This document shows positions 42,365-50,707 of a stretch of DNA of 56,855 nt, piece by piece (position 1 is the stretch's first letter; each line of letters opens with the position of its first letter). The stretch is taken from assembly GCF_000455265.1 (NCBI RefSeq), contig NZ_HG005139.1, positions 1,356,425 to 1,413,279 on the forward strand, given 5' to 3'. The notes beneath the pieces are model-generated. The model was not told the origin of the DNA, ran no database searches, and saw nothing but the letters and a program-made list of their open reading frames with translations. A program made the position numbers and the translations under genes. This DNA comes from Paenibacillus antibioticophila (GTDB lineage: Bacteria; Bacillota; Bacilli; Paenibacillales; Paenibacillaceae).

Positions 42365-42568
42365 ATGAACAACAAAGGTTGCATCAAATGCGGCAGCAGG
42401 GACGCAAGAACGAAAGAAGTGGCTATGACCGGCACGGGTCTTTCCAAGATGTTTGATATCCAGCATAATCAATTTGTTGTCGTATACTGCGCAAAATGCG
42501 GCTATTCCGAGTTCTACAATAAAGCTTCATCCACGGGATCTAACGTGCTTGACCTGTTTTTTGGCTGA
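42365..42568 (+). CDS. Small zinc-ribbon protein
   Basis: 67 residues with C-I-K-C (6-9) and C-A-K-C (42-45): one four-Cys zinc ribbon of the nucleic-acid-binding type (zinc_ribbon_13-like). Ending Y-N-K-A-S is conserved in the family as I know it. ACGGAGGG precedes the ATG; terminator downstream. Confidence 0.85.
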   Translation: MNNKGCIKCGSRDARTKEVAMTGTGLSKMFDIQHNQFVVVYCAKCGYSEFYNKASSTGSNVLDLFFG

Positions 42569-42604
42569 TTTCAGCCCAATCTTAACTAATAGATGTAAGC
42601 AAAG

Positions 42605-42632
42605 ACCGACTCAAGCGCTTGAGCCGGTTTTT
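42605..42632 (+). terminator. Intrinsic terminator
   Basis: ACCGACTCAAG/CTTGAGCCGGT hairpin with one mismatch and a T-run. Confidence 0.88.
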
Positions 42633-42699
42633 GTTTGAGCTAAAATCTTGTAGCTAGGCCTTATTCGATGAATATAGATAATGATGTTTTTGCATTCAA

Positions 42700-42773
42700 G
42701 ATGTATAATTATGGAATGAGTTCAGTCTATGGGAAGCCTGGACCCAAGAGTGATCAGGCGGGGTTCGGTTGCT
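42700..42773 (+). repeat. Leader element, copy 3 (more divergent)
   Basis: GATGTATAATTATGG, then AAGCCTG (42734) / CAGGC (42755) hairpin with AAGAG in the loop 42 bases from TATAAT, followed by GGGGTT. Same order of parts as copies 1 and 2; 65 bases before amj. Confidence 0.42.
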
Positions 42774-42837
42774 GTGGAAATGAACTAGTCAAGCATGTCA
42801 TTGAGCCGACCAATTGTGACTAAGTGAGGTAGCAAGT

Positions 42838-43629
42838 ATGGTACAAAACTTAATTATCATTTCTGTTCTAACGATGATTATCCATATGGTTGAAACTTCA
42901 TCCTATGCATTACGGTTGGCAGGAGTGAGGATAAATAAGCTTGCGGTAGCTCTTTCATTACTGGGAATCACTGTTCTTGTTTCAAGGACTGCGAACTTGA
43001 TTCAGGCACCCATGACGGCAAAGTTTATCGACTACAGCAAGACTGCCATTCAATTTGATGTTTTGGAGTATTTGCGGATTATATTGCTTGCTGCGTCTTT
43101 GGGCACGCTGTTGGGTATTCTTTTGTTTCCTACGCTTGTGAACCTGTGGCAGAGAGTGATCTCCAGATTTGAAATCGCGGGCTCTTTGCCCAAATTGTTT
43201 CTGAGTGTAACCATCGGGCAATTGAAGAATACCCGGCACTATATTCAAAGACCCTCTTTCCGGCTTTCCGGGTTGCGGTATTTGGGTATTCCCAAACGGT
43301 TCATTCTTCTAAACGTGCTTGTGACTGCTATCTACACAGTAGGTGTGCTGTCTTCACTCTATGCTGCGCATCTGGTCCCCGAATTAGGGACAGCAGCTTC
43401 GCAATCCTCGGGACTGATTAACGGGATCGCGACGATCCTGCTGACCATTTTCATCGATCCCCAGATCGGACTCATCACGGACAAAGCCTGCAATAGCGAG
43501 CTATATAAGGAGAAGCTGGGAAAAATTTATGGATTGCTCATGATTTCGCGGTTTTTTGGAACGCTTCTTGCTCAGTTTTTGTTGATACCGGCAGCTTACC
43601 TCATTAGCATTGTAGTCAAGCTTTTTTGA
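42838..43629 (+). CDS. amj: Lipid II flippase Amj
   Basis: 263 residues, about six membrane helices, with the Amj (YdaH) pattern: H-M-V-E-T-S-S-Y-A-L-R-L-A-G-V-R (16-31), S-R-T-A-N-L-I-Q-A-P, T-G-like linkers and D-P-Q-I-G-L-I-T-D-K near the C-terminus. In Bacillus subtilis Amj is the alternative to MurJ that flips the cell-wall precursor lipid II and is induced under envelope stress. GTGAGGT before the ATG. Leader element copy 3 lies upstream. Confidence 0.9.
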   Translation: MVQNLIIISVLTMIIHMVETSSYALRLAGVRINKLAVALSLLGITVLVSRTANLIQAPMTAKFIDYSKTAIQFDVLEYLRIILLAASLGTLLGILLFPTLVNLWQRVISRFEIAGSLPKLFLSVTIGQLKNTRHYIQRPSFRLSGLRYLGIPKRFILLNVLVTAIYTVGVLSSLYAAHLVPELGTAASQSSGLINGIATILLTIFIDPQIGLITDKACNSELYKEKLGKIYGLLMISRFFGTLLAQFLLIPAAYLISIVVKLF

Positions 43630-43653
43630 TTACTAGGACAAGGAGAAGCGACG

Positions 43654-44040
43654 ATGAACAAATTTGGATTGTACACGAAATTTACCGCCCATGAAGGACG
43701 GCGGGATGAACTGGCCGGTATGCTGCTTGAGGCAGCCCAAGGGATGGCCTCTGTGGAAAGTTGTGACGTGTATGCTATTAATATCCCGGATGAGGACTCG
43801 ACCGGGGTATGGGTGACCGAAGTATGGAGTGATTCATCGGCTCATCAAGCCTCGCTGTCATTGGAAGAAGCCAAAAGCTTGATTCAAAAGGCTAGACCAC
43901 TGATTGCAGGCATCGAACAAATCAAATTAACCACCTTGGGCGGGAAAGGAATCTATCGACTGAAGAAGGGGGAATCCAATGGTATCTATAAGAGAAATAA
44001 GGGAAGAAGATGCAGAGAGGCACTTGGCTCTGTGCCGTAA
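43654..44040 (+). CDS. Antibiotic biosynthesis monooxygenase (ABM) family protein
   Basis: 128 residues. The ABM ferredoxin-like fold is visible: K-F-T-A-H-E-G-R-R-D-E-L-A, then V-T-E-V-W and A-R-P-L-I-A-G-I. Usually such proteins end near residue 105; the last 20 basic residues run 62 bases into the next gene. In the +1 frame a stop (TGA) occurs at about the expected end, so a frameshift may have lengthened it. Confidence 0.82.
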   Translation: MNKFGLYTKFTAHEGRRDELAGMLLEAAQGMASVESCDVYAINIPDEDSTGVWVTEVWSDSSAHQASLSLEEAKSLIQKARPLIAGIEQIKLTTLGGKGIYRLKKGESNGIYKRNKGRRCREALGSVP

Positions 44041-44482
44041 GTTGGATCATGAGACGAAGTTTATGCTGTATGAACCCGGAGAAAGAAGCACGTCCCTTGA
44101 GCATCACAGAAAATTTATACAGTCGTTTATTGCTTCCGATAATTCAACAATCCTGATCGCAGAACACGACGATCAGTTTGTTGGATATCTCTTAGTGGAT
44201 GGAGGGAAGGCGAAGCGAATCAAGCATGTCGGATATATTGTTGTGGGAATCCTGGCTGCTTATCAAGGACAAGGGATTGGTACCCGTTTATTTCAAGCTT
44301 TGGAAGAATGGAGGGAGAACACCGAATTAAAAAGACTGGAGCTAACCGTGATGTCTCATAATGAAACGGCCGTTTCTTTATATAAGAAAATGGGATTCGA
44401 AATTGAAGGCACCAAGAAAAAATCGTTATATATCGATGGAAGATATATCGACGAGTTCTATATGGGAAAAACGTTTGAATAA
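43979..44482 (+). CDS. GNAT acetyltransferase
   Basis: 167 residues. I-V-V-G-I-L-A-A-Y-Q-G-Q-G-I-G-T-R-L is the strand and acetyl-CoA loop; E-L-T-V-M-S-H-N-E-T-A-V-S-L-Y-K-K-M-G-F the following motif. RimI/RimL-like; substrate unknown. GGGGGAATCCA precedes the ATG inside the ABM gene tail. Confidence 0.9.
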   Translation: MVSIREIREEDAERHLALCRKLDHETKFMLYEPGERSTSLEHHRKFIQSFIASDNSTILIAEHDDQFVGYLLVDGGKAKRIKHVGYIVVGILAAYQGQGIGTRLFQALEEWRENTELKRLELTVMSHNETAVSLYKKMGFEIEGTKKKSLYIDGRYIDEFYMGKTFE

Positions 44483-44506
44483 GCTCGGTTGCAAGGAGGA
44501 GAAGGA

Positions 44507-45313
44507 TTGAAGCCGAAGAAGAGATCCAGACTAAGAATCAAGGCAGGTTCCTATTATTTCAAGCTTAAGCGGTATATGAAATGGTATTTCGGAAACGTAA
44601 CATTTGCACGCCGTATTCTCGACGATCATCTGCCTCATTCGGCTGCAAGTCATGCTACCCCGCTTCTTCGAAAGCTGAAAAATGTGGATATGTGGCTCCA
44701 GTACAATAAGATCAAAAATCTGCAAATCGCAATCCCCCGGCTTCATCAAGTCGTGATTGCTCCCGGAGAAACCTTTTCCTATTGGAAACTGATCGGCAAT
44801 CCAACCAAGCGAAAAGGTTATGTAGAAGGAATGGTTCTCTATTATGGCACCTTTAAACCCGGAATTGGCGGGGGACTGTGCCAGCTATCCAATTTGATCT
44901 ATTGGATCACACTCCATACTCCGTTAATCGTGACCGAGCGGCATCGTCATAGTTACGATGTATTTCCGGATGCGAATCGAACCCAGCCATTCGGAAGCGG
45001 GGCTACCTGTTCTTATAATTATCTGGACCTGCAAATCTATAATCCCACGGATCAGCCCTACCAATTGCTCGTTTATATGGACGAGGAATCTTTGCATGGA
45101 GAATGGCGGACAACGCGTGAGCCAGCCCACCATTTTGAAGTGTATGAGCGAGATCATCGAATATCCCAAGAGTATTGGGGCGGATACGTTCGAACCAATT
45201 CCATCTACAGGAAAAAATTCAATCTGGATGGCGAACTGCTTGCGGATGAATTCATTACAGGCAATCAGGCATTGATGATGTACCAGCCTTTGCTGAAAGC
45301 GAAGGCGGAATAA
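44507..45313 (+). CDS. VanW family protein
   Basis: 268 residues. The VanW domain is clear: P-G-E-T-F-S-Y-W-K-L-I-G-N-P-T, G-G-G-L-C-Q-L-S-N and R-H-R-H-S-Y-D-V-F-P. No signal peptide. VanW is named from glycopeptide-resistance operons, but its role is unknown. TTG 44507 follows AAGGAGGAGAAGGA; an earlier TTG at 44489 would put the ribosome site inside the gene. Confidence 0.9.
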   Translation: MKPKKRSRLRIKAGSYYFKLKRYMKWYFGNVTFARRILDDHLPHSAASHATPLLRKLKNVDMWLQYNKIKNLQIAIPRLHQVVIAPGETFSYWKLIGNPTKRKGYVEGMVLYYGTFKPGIGGGLCQLSNLIYWITLHTPLIVTERHRHSYDVFPDANRTQPFGSGATCSYNYLDLQIYNPTDQPYQLLVYMDEESLHGEWRTTREPAHHFEVYERDHRISQEYWGGYVRTNSIYRKKFNLDGELLADEFITGNQALMMYQPLLKAKAE

Positions 45314-45334
45314 GAAGAGGAGGAGACTACTATT

Positions 45335-45769
45335 ATGGTTCCTGAAAGAGTAAGTTTAATTACAATCGGGGCAACAAACCTGCCAGAGTTAAGAAGGTTT
45401 TACCAGGGGCTGGGCTGGAGCGAGACAGAGATTAGTTCTGATAACTACAGTGTATTCAAGACCGCTGGAGTGCTGCTCTCTCTTTTTCCTATGGAAGAAC
45501 TGATCAAGGATGCCGGATTGGATGCATCGGTTGTTCCGGTTCAAGGGTTTAAGGGGATTACCTTGGCTATCAATGTTGATACGCCGGAGCAGGTGGATCA
45601 GGTTGTAGAAGAGGTGCGCTCTGCGGGAGGCAAGATCATCAAGGAAGCCGGAGAAACATTCTGTGGCGGGAGAACAGCCGATTTTCTCGATCCGGAAGGA
45701 AATGCCTGGGAGATTGCCTGGAATCCAACCGCTGTATTTGATGCCAGAGGGGCTATGGTCCATTTCTAG
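45335..45769 (+). CDS. VOC (glyoxalase/bleomycin-resistance-fold) protein
   Basis: 144 residues with two beta-alpha-beta-beta-beta modules; L-R-R-F-Y-Q-G-L-G-W and D-F-L-D-P-E-G-N-A-W-E-I-A are the usual VOC motifs. Substrate unknown. GAGGAGGAG before the ATG. Confidence 0.9.
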   Translation: MVPERVSLITIGATNLPELRRFYQGLGWSETEISSDNYSVFKTAGVLLSLFPMEELIKDAGLDASVVPVQGFKGITLAINVDTPEQVDQVVEEVRSAGGKIIKEAGETFCGGRTADFLDPEGNAWEIAWNPTAVFDARGAMVHF

Positions 45770-45784
45770 GGAAAGGAAGACAAT

Positions 45785-46258
45785 ATGGAAGATGCAAGCT
45801 TGAATAAAACATATGACATTAAGCTCCCGGCTTCCAGCTGGGTTGCGCTTATTTTACAGCTGCCGGTCATATCGATGATATTTTTTTCCGCTTTAACAGG
45901 TAGAGGCCTTTACTCTTCTATTTCACCGATGATCGGAACTCTATTTTCTCTATTTTATGCAGGCGCACTAATAGCACTCGGTATCAGAATGGTCATCCAG
46001 CCGCGTTGTATGGAAATTATCGGTGAGAAGATGATTGTAGGACGTAAGGAGATTACTGCAGTCCATATCGATAAGTTGGTTATTCAAGGCTACCTCAGCC
46101 AGATTATCGGAATCAAGCCTAAGGGAAAACGATTAGTTCCCAGCTTGCTATGCTTTAAGATCAAAGGAAATGAAGAGGAGTATATCGAAGAAATTATCCA
46201 GTGGGCCAAGCGGAATGGGATCGAGATTAAATACGGGAGAATATTCCGTTGGATTTAA
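45785..46258 (+). CDS. Membrane protein with PH-like tail, unknown
   Basis: 157 residues: two membrane helices (about 18-40 and 48-70), then a basic cytoplasmic part with M-E-I-I-G-E-K-M-I-V-G-R-K-E-I, resembling bacterial PH-like domains. Family not certain. AAAGGAAG before the ATG. Confidence 0.65.
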   Translation: MEDASLNKTYDIKLPASSWVALILQLPVISMIFFSALTGRGLYSSISPMIGTLFSLFYAGALIALGIRMVIQPRCMEIIGEKMIVGRKEITAVHIDKLVIQGYLSQIIGIKPKGKRLVPSLLCFKIKGNEEEYIEEIIQWAKRNGIEIKYGRIFRWI

Positions 46259-46290
46259 ATTCTGCCGATTTATTATTGGAGGAGTGCGCT

Positions 46291-47271
46291 ATGAGCGAAA
46301 AAAGGGATGGGACCGTGATTGGCATTGATGGCGGAGGAACGCATACCCGGGTGATGATAGCCGATCTTTCCGGTCGTGTTCTTTCGTACATACAGAGCGG
46401 TTCTTCCTCCATTTACAAAGATTTGCGTGCGAAGGAAAATATGCACCAGGCCATGGAAGAAGCTTTGGAGCAAGCAAGAGTAAACCCTGCTGAGGTAAAA
46501 ATGCTGGCGGCGGGTGTTGCCGGCTTGGATACGGAATCCGATTATGAATGGGTCCAGCCATTGACGTCTTTAAACGGGCTGGCTTGTCCAAGAAAGTATG
46601 TGAACGATGCAGTCGTAGCTCATTATGGCGCTTTTCTGGCGGAGCCGGGAATCGTGTCTATATCGGGAACCGGTTCAATCATCTATGCAAGGACGGAAAC
46701 GGGAAGAGAGATCAAAAACTATGACCTGCATCATTATGCGGCGAGTGCGGCAAGATCGTTGGCGATGGAGGCTACGTTCGAGCTGCTGGCGGGAAATAGT
46801 GATGATAGTGATTCGGACTTGACTCGGGACATCCTTCATTTCTGGAAAGCAAGCAATGTTCAAGAACTATCCCTGCTAGCCCTCCAAGGCTTTATTAAAG
46901 AGCCGTTTGAACGGAACAGAAAATTTGCCGAACTGGCCCCGTTTGTTACCAAAGCGGCGATGCAGCATAGCAGGCTGGCTCGGCTGGTATGTGATCGTGC
47001 TATCCGGCAAATTGCTGTCGGAACGGAGCTCCTGGCCTCTTACTTCTCAGAACCGGAGGTTAGTGTGACTTTCATGGGAAGCGTAGCGCAAAGCGATTAT
47101 TTTCAACAGCAGCTCACTGCGGCAATGGCTAGAGGCAATAACAAGAAGTATCGGCTTGTACAGCCGGCATTCACACCGGTGGCAGGTGCCGTATTGCTGG
47201 CATACAGAGAGCTTGGTATCGAGATAACTCCTCAAATTTTGAGTAATCTAAGCTATGCCTGCAAGACATAG
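46291..47271 (+). CDS. BadF/BadG-type kinase, N-acetylglucosamine kinase-like
   Basis: 326 residues. Actin-fold ATPase: I-G-I-D-G-G-G-T-H-T-R-V (9-20), S-I-S-G-T-G-S-I-I-Y in the middle and G-S-V-A-Q-S near the C-terminus. Most similar in pattern to eukaryote-type GlcNAc kinases of the BadF/BadG/BcrA/BcrD family. Substrate probably an amino sugar, perhaps from wall turnover (inference). ATG 46291 follows TTGGAGGAG; an earlier in-frame start at 46249 lacks a site. Confidence 0.85.
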   Translation: MSEKRDGTVIGIDGGGTHTRVMIADLSGRVLSYIQSGSSSIYKDLRAKENMHQAMEEALEQARVNPAEVKMLAAGVAGLDTESDYEWVQPLTSLNGLACPRKYVNDAVVAHYGAFLAEPGIVSISGTGSIIYARTETGREIKNYDLHHYAASAARSLAMEATFELLAGNSDDSDSDLTRDILHFWKASNVQELSLLALQGFIKEPFERNRKFAELAPFVTKAAMQHSRLARLVCDRAIRQIAVGTELLASYFSEPEVSVTFMGSVAQSDYFQQQLTAAMARGNNKKYRLVQPAFTPVAGAVLLAYRELGIEITPQILSNLSYACKT

Positions 47272-47284
47272 TCAGAAAATAAGA

Positions 47285-47320
47285 CCCCCATCAGAAGCAG
47301 GTCTCTTCTATTGGGGGTTT
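47285..47320. terminator. Bidirectional terminator
   Basis: CCCCCATCAGAAG / CTTCTATTGGGGG hairpin between convergent genes. Confidence 0.82.
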
Positions 47321-47334
47321 CGCATGATCTTTGG

Positions 47335-47775
47335 CTATTCAACGAATTGATCGGATGTGAACTCAATCGTACGATCGGCCATTTGAAGCTCAACTTTATA
47401 CGCTCTCTGCGCAAAGCTGCTCATCGTGCCGCCAAACATGAAGGAGTCGTTTCCTTTCTCCAAGAGTGGAGAGGGCACGAGCTGATAAGGTTTCAACCGG
47501 GTTCCGATCACCCGTCTGATTCCGTTGGCACCGGGAGTATCATAGATGGGCTCCGTCCTTACAAGCAAGGACTTTCCATTTGTAAGCTGCAAGTGTATAC
47601 GCCATTCTCCACCTTCAATAGAGGTGGTGTAAGTGAGATCTTCCTCGTCTACAAGGGATCCAATTGCGAGAAAATAAGTTAATAAGGAGAAAATCAATAA
47701 GAGGAAGATGCCCCCGGCTATCCACTTTTTTGAGGTCCTTTTTCTAACTTTTTTCAAATAATCTAATTCTTCCAT
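47335..47775 (-). CDS. Truncated anti-sigma-like membrane protein
   Basis: 146 residues from ATG 47775: cytoplasmic start, one membrane helix (about 18-40), extracellular domain. In the same frame, upstream of the ATG and inside the sigma gene, the sequence continues open and reads H-L-Q-V-C-E-S-C-R-A-L-H, the HxxxCxxC part of a zf-HC2 anti-sigma zinc finger, but there is no start codon for it. So the surviving ORF probably lacks most of the sigma-binding domain. Confidence 0.65.
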   Translation of the reverse strand: MEELDYLKKVRKRTSKKWIAGGIFLLLIFSLLTYFLAIGSLVDEEDLTYTTSIEGGEWRIHLQLTNGKSLLVRTEPIYDTPGANGIRRVIGTRLKPYQLVPSPLLEKGNDSFMFGGTMSSFAQRAYKVELQMADRTIEFTSDQFVE

Positions 47776-48324
47776 ATCAGCTGGGGGAGGATCCGCCAGC
47801 GGAGCGGACAGCTTATCATGAAGAGCTCGGCAGGACTCGCATACCTGAAGGTGTTGCTCATAATTTTCTGCTTGGCCCGGTAGAAAGTGACACGCGCCCA
47901 GTTCTCGCTCTTGCCGAGAATTTCTCCAATTTCAGCAAACGAAAATTCCCCGGATAGTCGCATATGTACAATTTCACGCATGGGTTCACTCAATTGGTGG
48001 ATAGCTCGATACAGCTCCATCTTATTGTTATGAAAGAGCAAGCTCTTCCGGTGATAGTTCTGTTGAAGGGATAGCTTCATGAAGCTGCTGGCTCTGATGT
48101 TTATTTCTTCTCGCCAGTTCCTGGTACCAGACATGCTTCGCAATTTGACAGAGCCATACGCTGATTTTGCAGGACCCGTCAAAGGTATGAATAGAATACA
48201 CTGCCCGATAAAAAGTTTCTTGAGTCATTTCGTTGGCTAAATCACGATCATGCGTAAGGCTAAATAAATATCTATAGACATGGTTGGCGTATTCTCTATA
48301 GATTCCATCCAAATCCTCCGCCAC
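47763..48324 (-). pseudogene. ECF sigma factor gene, frameshifted and 3'-truncated
   Basis: GTG 48324 with AGGAGGTGAGAAA. Frame 1 encodes sigma region 2 (Y-R-Y-L-F-S-L-T-H-D-R-D-L-A-N-E-M-T-Q-E-T-F) and ends at 48028. Region 4 (L-S-E-P-M-R-E-I-V-H-M-R ... F-A-E-I-G-E-I-L-G) is in another frame. One extra base in the AAA at 48033-48035 (plus strand) explains the break. After R-A-K-Q-K-I-M the chain is unlike sigma and the anti-sigma zinc finger begins in a third frame. Confidence 0.78.
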
Positions 48325-48572
48325 TTTCTCACCTCCTAAACTATATATCTGAAATTATCGCATTTCGTTACAAGGACAAGAAAATAATTATGACATGAGC
48401 AGAGAAAAGAGGATTTTTTTAAGACAGGTCAGAATAGTATCTTAATCTGCTATCGGTACGGGCGCAGCTGAATCTATGAGAGCGGAAGGGGCTACACCGA
48501 ATGAACAATCTACAGCTTATCATGCCTGCCATAAATAACCATTAATAGAAGCACGAATAAGGAGTGGAGACG

Positions 48573-48641
48573 TTGAAAATTCTTATTGGCCTTCCTAAGC
48601 TGGAGAACCAAAATCGGCAGCTGAAGGAGCGTAGACAATGA
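48573..48641 (+). CDS. 22-codon ORF coupled to the LysE-type gene
   Basis: TTG with AAGGAG 8 bases upstream; ends in TGA overlapping the next ATG. The peptide (MKILIGLPKLENQNRQ) has no recognised family. The rest of 48325-48572 holds nothing I can support beyond the sigma gene leader. Confidence 0.3.
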   Translation: MKILIGLPKLENQNRQLKERRQ

Positions 48642-49258
48642 CACCGCTTTTTAACGGCCTGCTGCTCGGATTTTCTATCGCTGCACCAGTAGGACCGATT
48701 GGAATTCTATGTCTGCGAAAAACCTTGACCCAGGGAAGTTCCTTTGGATTCGTGGCGGGTTTAGGGGCGGCTTCGGCCGATGCAATCTACGGAAGCGCGG
48801 CTGCCTTGGGGCTGACAATAATCTCACAATTTCTAATTAAATATGCTTCATGGGTTCAATTGGTTGGCGCTTTATTTTTATTATTTCTTGCTTACCGTAC
48901 GTTTAGCTCCCCGGTCATGCATAGGGAAGACTCTGACATCTCCAGGACCGATTACCTTAGGACCTTCGTGACTACTTTCTTCCTGACGCTCACTAACCCG
49001 TTGACGATCCTGTCATTTATAGGCATTTTTGCGGGGATGAACTTGGCCTCAGGCTCAGTGTCTTCGGTTTATCTCATCGTTGGGGTATTTATAGGATCGG
49101 CTGCATGGTGGCTTCTTTTAAGCACGGTAGTGGGGCTGCTCAGGAAGATGATCGGATCTAAGACAATGAAGTTCATCAATCTCTTCTCAAGTCTTATCCT
49201 ATTATCCTTCGGAATTTACAGCATGTATTCCGCTTATGAAGGGTTAGTTCATCCTTAG
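48638..49258 (+). CDS. LysE/RhtB-family exporter
   Basis: 206 residues, six membrane helices, with G-F-S-I-A-A-P-V-G-P-I-G-I-L-C near the start and N-P-L-T-I-L-S-F in the middle, the LysE-type signatures. Exports amino acids or related molecules; substrate unknown. AAGGAG lies 8 bases before the ATG. Confidence 0.88.
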   Translation: MTPLFNGLLLGFSIAAPVGPIGILCLRKTLTQGSSFGFVAGLGAASADAIYGSAAALGLTIISQFLIKYASWVQLVGALFLLFLAYRTFSSPVMHREDSDISRTDYLRTFVTTFFLTLTNPLTILSFIGIFAGMNLASGSVSSVYLIVGVFIGSAAWWLLLSTVVGLLRKMIGSKTMKFINLFSSLILLSFGIYSMYSAYEGLVHP

Positions 49259-49281
49259 GAACCATCGTAAGGAATAATAAA

Positions 49282-49317
49282 AACCAAGACAGCCGCCCAT
49301 CGGCGGTTGTCTTGGTT
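49282..49317. terminator. Bidirectional terminator between lysE-type and araC-type genes
   Basis: AACCAAGACAGCCGCC/GGCGGTTGTCTTGGTT, a 16-base stem with one G-T type mismatch and a 4-base loop. Confidence 0.85.
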
Positions 49318-49409
49318 AATATCAGTTAAGCAGCTTTCCTGCAGAAAGCTTTCACTACAGCACACTTCACACTTATGCCCTTTCTACGTAGTTTTTTTGA
49401 TCAACTTAT

Positions 49410-50312
49410 TCAGTTCTTTTTCTTCACAGGAATGTAAATGTCCATCTCTACCAACTCGTTGCGGTCACTCCAGCAGCGCTCGTCATAATATTCAAAATCG
49501 GGCGCTCCGGAGTGCTCATAGCCTGAATGAGGGAACCATTCACTGAAGATTGTCTGCCAGGTTGCTTGAATGGAATCGGTGAATTGATCCTGGGGCACTC
49601 TCGGAGTCGTAAAGACAGCATAAGTCTGCTCCGTTATATGATGTCTTTCCGCATCTTCAGGAACAACGGCGTCGGCATGAGCTTCAACGCCAATGATGTA
49701 TTTGAATTCTCCCGTCTCCAAATTACATGGGGCACAGATGCCATACTCTGCATTGGAAGCGGCCTGATCATACAAAGTCTGCCCCAGCTTCTCTTCCATA
49801 TAACGTTTCCAGAAGGCGGGGATTTCCCGGCTGTTTTCTCCTTCCTGGGAAGTTGTAAGGATTGAGTAGCCAATGATGTCAAAAGCAGGTTTCGTCACAA
49901 TTTCATAATTCATCTGAATTCCTCCTAAATATGAATTGTAGCAAGGCTGCATGACGGATACCTTCGGGTAAGCAGGAGGCTGGATGCCCCGCTTCCGATA
50001 TTCTCCTGGCGTCATGCCATATAATCGGCGGAAGGCGCGAGTAAAGGTTTCTGGAGTACTGAAGCCACAGTCCAGGGCAATATCCAGCAGCCTCTCATTG
50101 GAATAGGCTACCTTATTGGCGGCGCAAATAAGCCTTCTTTTTCGAAGATAATCCATCACCGTAGTTCCAGTCATGGCCTGGAAGACCCGAAGGAAATGGA
50201 ACTCCGAAAAGCCGGCCTGTTTAGCCAGGGTAGAAAGGGACAATTCCATAAAGAGATGTGCTTCGATATAGTCTATGATATCCTGAATTATAGCCTCGTA
50301 AGTCGAAATCAT
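49410..50312 (-). CDS. AraC-family regulator with GyrI-like effector domain
   Basis: 300 residues. Two helix-turn-helix motifs within 1-110 (S-T-L-A-K-Q-A-G-F-S-E-F-H-F-L-R-V-F and D-I-A-L-D-C-G-F-S-T-P-E-T-F), then a GyrI/BmrR-like ligand-binding domain (about 130-300) ending with Y-D-E-R-C and E-M-D-I-Y-I-P-V, typical of drug-sensing regulators. AGAAGGAGG before the ATG. Confidence 0.9.
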   Translation of the reverse strand: MISTYEAIIQDIIDYIEAHLFMELSLSTLAKQAGFSEFHFLRVFQAMTGTTVMDYLRKRRLICAANKVAYSNERLLDIALDCGFSTPETFTRAFRRLYGMTPGEYRKRGIQPPAYPKVSVMQPCYNSYLGGIQMNYEIVTKPAFDIIGYSILTTSQEGENSREIPAFWKRYMEEKLGQTLYDQAASNAEYGICAPCNLETGEFKYIIGVEAHADAVVPEDAERHHITEQTYAVFTTPRVPQDQFTDSIQATWQTIFSEWFPHSGYEHSGAPDFEYYDERCWSDRNELVEMDIYIPVKKKN

Positions 50313-50707
50313 GCTCGCCTCCTTCTGAAATTAGTCTATCATGGCGGGAACAGATGTTCTTGACGTTTTTTGCTTCTTTTTTGAAGGGCAATTAAGAATA
50401 TGTAATCAAAGTAATCTTACTATAGGTAACTGGAAGAAATCACTAGAACAAATTTTAACTATTATAGATGGGGGAAGATCATTCTTTCAATCAGCGGGGT
50501 CATCGGGTTCTTGCTTGTGAATTTCCTGGCGGGGGCAGAAAGCGAAATCATGAAATGATCTTGGGGATCGCATGTTTAGCCTCTTGGATGTGGCTTGTGT
50601 ATTAAAGCATGATATCCATCATATTCCCATCGGGTTTTATATTATATAGTTCCTTCAAAGTATTAGCTTATTGATGAAACGGCAAGAGTTGAATGAGGAG
50701 GCGGCCT
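50313..50707. other. Gene-poor stretch with a decayed small membrane ORF
   Basis: Two overlapping frames at 50468-50605 read K-I-I-L-S-I-S-G-V-I-G-F-L-L-V-N-F-L and then M-I-L-G-I-A-C-L-A-S-W-M-W-L-V-Y: together they resemble one two-helix membrane protein broken by a frameshift. No other gene or clear site is visible. Confidence 0.35.
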
